DNA from: Oscillatoria sp. FACHB-1407
Lineage (GTDB): Bacteria; Cyanobacteriota; Cyanobacteriia; Elainellales; Elainellaceae
DNA: 64,000 nucleotides
NCBI RefSeq assembly: GCF_014697545.1
Contig: NZ_JACJSA010000009.1
Span: 1 to 64,000 of the forward strand
Direction: 5' to 3'
A program made the position numbers and the translations under genes. Shown here one piece after another: positions 61,311 through 64,000 of the stretch. The notes beneath the pieces were generated by a model. That model saw only the letters and a program-made list of their open reading frames with translations. It made no database searches and was not told the origin of the DNA. Position 1 is the first letter of the stretch. Every line of letters starts with the position of its first letter.

Positions 61311-62639
61311 TTACAAACTCACTCCCGATATCTTGGCAGCTTCACCATTGGCAGGGAAGAAGATTCGGACTTGACCATCTAATCCACCTGATTTGTCATT
61401 ACGAGCAATCATAAAGATTTCTTCTTCACCTTCCTCCTTGTCTGTTCTTAAACCAAGCTTCGTTCTTCCACTCAACTTTTTAGAAGTAATTTGAATCGGC
61501 TGCTTATAGCGATCAGTTTTTGTGAATGCTGGAGTGAGATTATGCTTGAGAAATCCGGGTTCAATGTGTCCATTCAACAACAAAGACCTGTGAGCAATTC
61601 CCTTAAATTTCTCAATTCCAATCTCAATATTAGAACTCGATAAAGCATCAAACAGGCTGTCTAAAAGCTCTAGAATTACTTCATCTTTAGTAGAGAGTTT
61701 TTCTATTTTGGTTAAAGGGGGGACTGAGGTTGCAGCAGTCACCTCTCCACTGGAGGGTTGAGATGAGTGCGATTGAACCTCATGCTGTTGAACAGCCTTT
61801 ACTTCTTGCCGTTGCTGATACTCGATTTCTGCCTGTTTTAAGATTGGTGTTTCAATCTGTTCTACGTCTTCAGGTTTTAGCCCTAAATCTCTTTGTCTTA
61901 GCTCTAATTCACGCCGAGTTTCATCATTAAAAGGGTAATATCCTTGAGCAATAATCTTATTTAGCGTTTGTCTGTATTTATCAAAGCTCTCGGCATACTT
62001 TTTATAGGGCAAATAGGCAGCATCTCTAATTTCACGAGCTTCCTCGGATGTCAATCCCAGTTCTTCTTGAAGTTCATCAAGAGTATCCTGTTCAATAACA
62101 GAGATTTTGCCATCCGATAAGACTTCTTCGACCTTCTTAAGGTATCTCGCTTTATCTGCTTCTTTTTGTTGTAATCGTTGCTGACGTTGCTCAAAAACAA
62201 ATTTAGCGACTGTCCGAATCCCTTGAGTTACACTAACAAATGCCTCATCGATATTCTCCCAGGATGTCACTGCTTTTGCATCTTTGGGATAAGCTTGCAG
62301 CTTTGAAAAAGGAGAATCTTGCCAATCAAAAGGGCGCAGAATAATTGGGATAACGTAGGCTTCTTTTGCTTCATGCCGTTGCATCGCATAGGGAATTTCA
62401 ATTTCACGGCAATATTTAGATGCAATAAAATCTGGGCTGATGAGTAACAGAATAATGTCTGCTGCATCCATCTGAAATTTGATGTCAGCATCCCACTCTG
62501 TCCCAGCCATAATCTTACGGTCATGCCAGCTCGAAATCACTTTCTGCCATTCGAGAGAACTCAAGTGTGCTGCCAGTGCATCTCTTAATGCTTCGTCTTT
62601 ATGTGAGTAGGAGAAGAAAACTTTAACTGACTCACTCAT
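61311..62639 (-). CDS. TIR-domain protein with helical middle region and unknown C-terminal domain
   Basis: 442 residues; GGGGTGG lies before the ATG. Residues 5-145 form a bacterial TIR domain (TIR_2 type): VKVFFSYSHKDEALRDALAAH, DRKIMAGTEW, ADIILLLISPDFIASKYC and the acidic helix with Glu79/Glu81 at the place of the NADase catalytic Glu. A coiled helix follows, then two similar helical hairpins (about 175-260), each with the pattern LGLTSEEAREI/LGLKPEDVEQI, resembling TerB/SHOCT-like accessory modules. After a Ser/Gln-rich linker a C-terminal domain (about 315-442: RSLLLNGHIEPGFLKHN, KLSGRTKLGLRTDKEEGEEEIFMIARND) is not recognised. TIR proteins of this kind act in phage defence or stress by NAD cleavage. 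It is first in the minus-strand cluster with TM2 and M48-like genes. Confidence 0.85.
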   Translation of the reverse strand: MSESVKVFFSYSHKDEALRDALAAHLSSLEWQKVISSWHDRKIMAGTEWDADIKFQMDAADIILLLISPDFIASKYCREIEIPYAMQRHEAKEAYVIPIILRPFDWQDSPFSKLQAYPKDAKAVTSWENIDEAFVSVTQGIRTVAKFVFEQRQQRLQQKEADKARYLKKVEEVLSDGKISVIEQDTLDELQEELGLTSEEAREIRDAAYLPYKKYAESFDKYRQTLNKIIAQGYYPFNDETRRELELRQRDLGLKPEDVEQIETPILKQAEIEYQQRQEVKAVQQHEVQSHSSQPSSGEVTAATSVPPLTKIEKLSTKDEVILELLDSLFDALSSSNIEIGIEKFKGIAHRSLLLNGHIEPGFLKHNLTPAFTKTDRYKQPIQITSKKLSGRTKLGLRTDKEEGEEEIFMIARNDKSGGLDGQVRIFFPANGEAAKISGVSL

Positions 62640-63044
62640 TATTCCACCCCTTTGATTAAACCAACTGGCAGACCGATGTGACAGGTACTTATTTTCTTCC
62701 TGAGGATATTAGTAATATCAGGACAAAAAGCTTTTAGCCGTTTTAATACACGAGAGAAGCACATACGTTTGTAAAAGTAATACCGTTATCGAGGACGGCT
62801 TAGTGGAATCTTTCCACTTATCTTTCGATTTCAATACTCTTATGCATCATCTTGTGTAAATTTTGAGCGAATTCAAGTGATTTTGTGTATAAAAAGTTAC
62901 TTAAATTTATTTATCCCCAATTTTCTACGCTCGATGGCAACTGTCAACACAGCGGAAGCAAGGGGATACTGGGGATTTCTACCCTTAGCCAGGAGTTTCA
63001 CCTTCACGGGTGTAGGTTTTTACGAGGGAGGTCAATTACTAATC

Positions 63045-63210
63045 AACGTCAGTTTGGTTAAGAGCCTGGCGAATGAAATCGCGGCTACTGGAGCGAAGTA
63101 CGCCGATGCGGACTCCGGAAAAGGCAGGATTTGACGAACCAACGCAGGTCGGTTTTGCGCCTATAACTGAGGTTTTAACCGCCAAAATCGTTATCCCGAA
63201 TTCACGTTAA
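63045..63210 (+). repeat. MITE-like repeat A, copy 4 (near complete)
   Basis: About 166 bp from AACGTCAGTTTGGTTAAGAG to CCCGAATTCACGTT, the ends being imperfect inverted repeats. The bases AATC flank both sides, as a 4-bp target duplication would. Internal sequence matches copies 1 and 3 closely. Confidence 0.8.
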
Positions 63211-63253
63211 TCAAATGTTACCAATTTGAATTGGCTTCGCTGCACATGATTCC

Positions 63254-63281
63254 GTAAGGGCGGTTCACGAAACGCCCCTAC
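63254..63281. repeat. Dispersed hairpin repeat D, copy 2
   Basis: GTAAGGGCGGTTCACGAAAC followed by GCCCCTAC, a slightly diverged copy of 46086-46113 that still forms a stem. Confidence 0.6.
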
Positions 63282-63485
63282 CCAGTGATCTGCCACAATC
63301 AAACATTAAATCGGTATGTGAAGATGCGTCAAATCAATGGCTCGTGGTGCAAGGATTGATCTGCGAAATGCTGCGCTCGTATGGGGGAGCAAGGTCTGGG
63401 TAAAGCGGGGATGATGGAGGCTGAGCCTGTAGCAGTGCCAAGGTTTCTGTAGGGAGCCGCAAGCAGAAAGCCGACGATCTGGAGA

Positions 63486-64000
63486 TTAGCTCTCTTTTTG
63501 CGATCGCTTTGGTTTTGCTGGATTCGGTTTCGATCGCCCTGTTGTCGTCTTGGTTGTCTTTGAGGGGGTCGTTTTTCGAGTCGCTCGTTTTGCCTGAGAC
63601 GGCTTGCTGACAGGCTTGAGCTTAAACAATTTACCCTGTTGCCGAAAGGCTTGAGCCAGGTGCTCCATCGTCATCAGGCTTTGCTGAGTGGCAGCTAGCG
63701 CAGTGGCGGTGCGGGCGATCGCGCGGATCTCGGCTCCGGTCAAGTGGGGTTGGGCGAGTGCCTCCCAATCCAGATCAAGCGAATCGGTTTCTAGAAATGG
63801 GTTCAGGGCGTGTTGCCAGAGTTTGAGGCGATCGCCCCTGTCGGGTGGCGGAAAGGTCAAAATCTGATCCATCTGGTGTTGCCAGCGCACCTGCACCGAA
63901 GGCAACAGCGATACGGTGAGCAGTGTAATGCCTGCGACCTGGCGACGTTGTTTGAGAAACTGGTGGATCTGCACGTCCGATGCCAGGGTTGAGCGTTTGA
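63486..64000 (-). CDS. AAA-family ATPase, C-terminal part (runs off the window)
   Basis: The open minus-strand frame from the window edge gives 171 codons; a GTG at 63974 is internal, not a start. The sequence RSTLASDVQIHQFLKQRRQV, then TLLTVSLLPSVQVRWQHQMDQIL, then FPPPDRGDRLKLWQHAL and HLTGAEIRAIARTATALAA is the C-terminal lid and sensor-2 region of a Cdc48/FtsH-like AAA module (GAEIRAIARTA). The C-terminal tail is Lys/Thr/Pro-rich and disordered (KTTPSKTTKTTTGRSKPNPA). The Walker motifs lie outside the window. In cyanobacteria such ATPases are found next to large surface or tail-like loci, but that context is not visible here. Partial gene; the exact family is uncertain. Confidence 0.7.
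   Translation of the reverse strand, partial: KRSTLASDVQIHQFLKQRRQVAGITLLTVSLLPSVQVRWQHQMDQILTFPPPDRGDRLKLWQHALNPFLETDSLDLDWEALAQPHLTGAEIRAIARTATALAATQQSLMTMEHLAQAFRQQGKLFKLKPVSKPSQAKRATRKTTPSKTTKTTTGRSKPNPAKPKRSQKES

Larger units (their letters stand above)
62640..63485. other. Repeat-rich intergenic region
   Basis: 846 bp between the TIR gene and the AAA ATPase gene, both minus. The TIR promoter should be within the first ~250 bp, which is A+T-rich. Repeat A copy 4 (63045-63210) and repeat D copy 2 (63254-63281) follow. An 85-codon plus-strand frame at 62877-63134 is partly repeat and is not called. Confidence 0.6.

Noticed and set aside
62877-63134. 85-codon plus-strand frame
   Set aside because: Its second half is repeat A copy 4; there is no ribosome site.
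1-64000. tRNA or rRNA genes
   Set aside because: No T-loop/anticodon arm combination or rRNA core sequence was found by reading; a tRNAscan run would settle it.

Overview
This window comes from a cyanobacterial chromosome. The evidence is photosynthesis genes (start of psbD, ycf4, psaA-psaB, chlB), the thylakoid-maintenance gene vipp1, the carotenoid-related gene cruP, a PilT/KaiB-like pair, and many copies of the palindrome GCGATCGC (HIP1) both inside and between genes. Heptameric short tandem repeats and many dispersed palindromic repeats between genes are the pattern seen in filamentous and Leptolyngbya-like cyanobacteria. The genus cannot be fixed from the sequence alone. No tRNA, rRNA, CRISPR array, transposase or phage gene was recognised.

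Layout. 1-8.8 kb: psbD start (leaving the window), ycf4, a cyclophilin lipoprotein, an ammonium transporter, an atypical receiver protein, cruP and a GH3-family protein. 8.8-16 kb: an amidohydrolase and an Asp/Asn hydroxylase in divergent orientation around a perfect palindrome, then vipp1, a small truncated-looking ORF, mtnA and dxs. 16.4-21.7 kb: pilT and a KaiB-domain gene, an acidic/proline-rich lipoprotein and a membrane protein. 22.3-27 kb: the psaA-psaB operon, ending in a strong UUCG-loop terminator. 27-31.5 kb: a hicB-hicA-hicB cassette whose hicA carries a one-base frameshift, pdxH, glk (preceded by an unusual direct/inverted repeat), and an overlapping malate/lactate-dehydrogenase-like/ACT pair. 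32-37.3 kb: a GT39-type membrane glycosyltransferase, then a PpiC-type isomerase followed directly by a signal-peptide-less WD40-PA14-CBM-like protein. 37.8-44 kb: RNase III, a small winged-helix-like protein, a CobO-like protein without a Walker A motif, RNase PH, a membrane protein, DinB, a nucleotidyltransferase remnant, TerB and Uma2 proteins. 44.5-47.6 kb: chlB, preceded by a symmetric array of GTTAAC sites, and a TPR membrane protein. 47.8-60 kb: a nine-PAS hybrid histidine kinase, an S41 peptidase/TPR operon and a second hybrid kinase. 59.9-62.6 kb: a three-gene minus-strand cluster (TIR-domain protein, zinc-ribbon/TM2 protein, catalytically degenerate M48-like protein with zinc ribbon). 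The window ends in the C-terminal part of an AAA ATPase.

Best candidates for something undescribed are (i) the TIR / TM2 / dead-M48 cluster, which looks like a membrane-linked NAD-type defence or stress module; (ii) the PpiC + WD40-PA14-CBM pair, which looks like a non-Sec secreted surface protein with its own secretion chaperone; (iii) a MITE-like ~165-bp repeat family with ~20-bp imperfect terminal inverted repeats, present in at least four copies; and (iv) the GTTAAC array in front of chlB. All functions are inferred from recognisable protein families and motifs read by eye; no database search was run.
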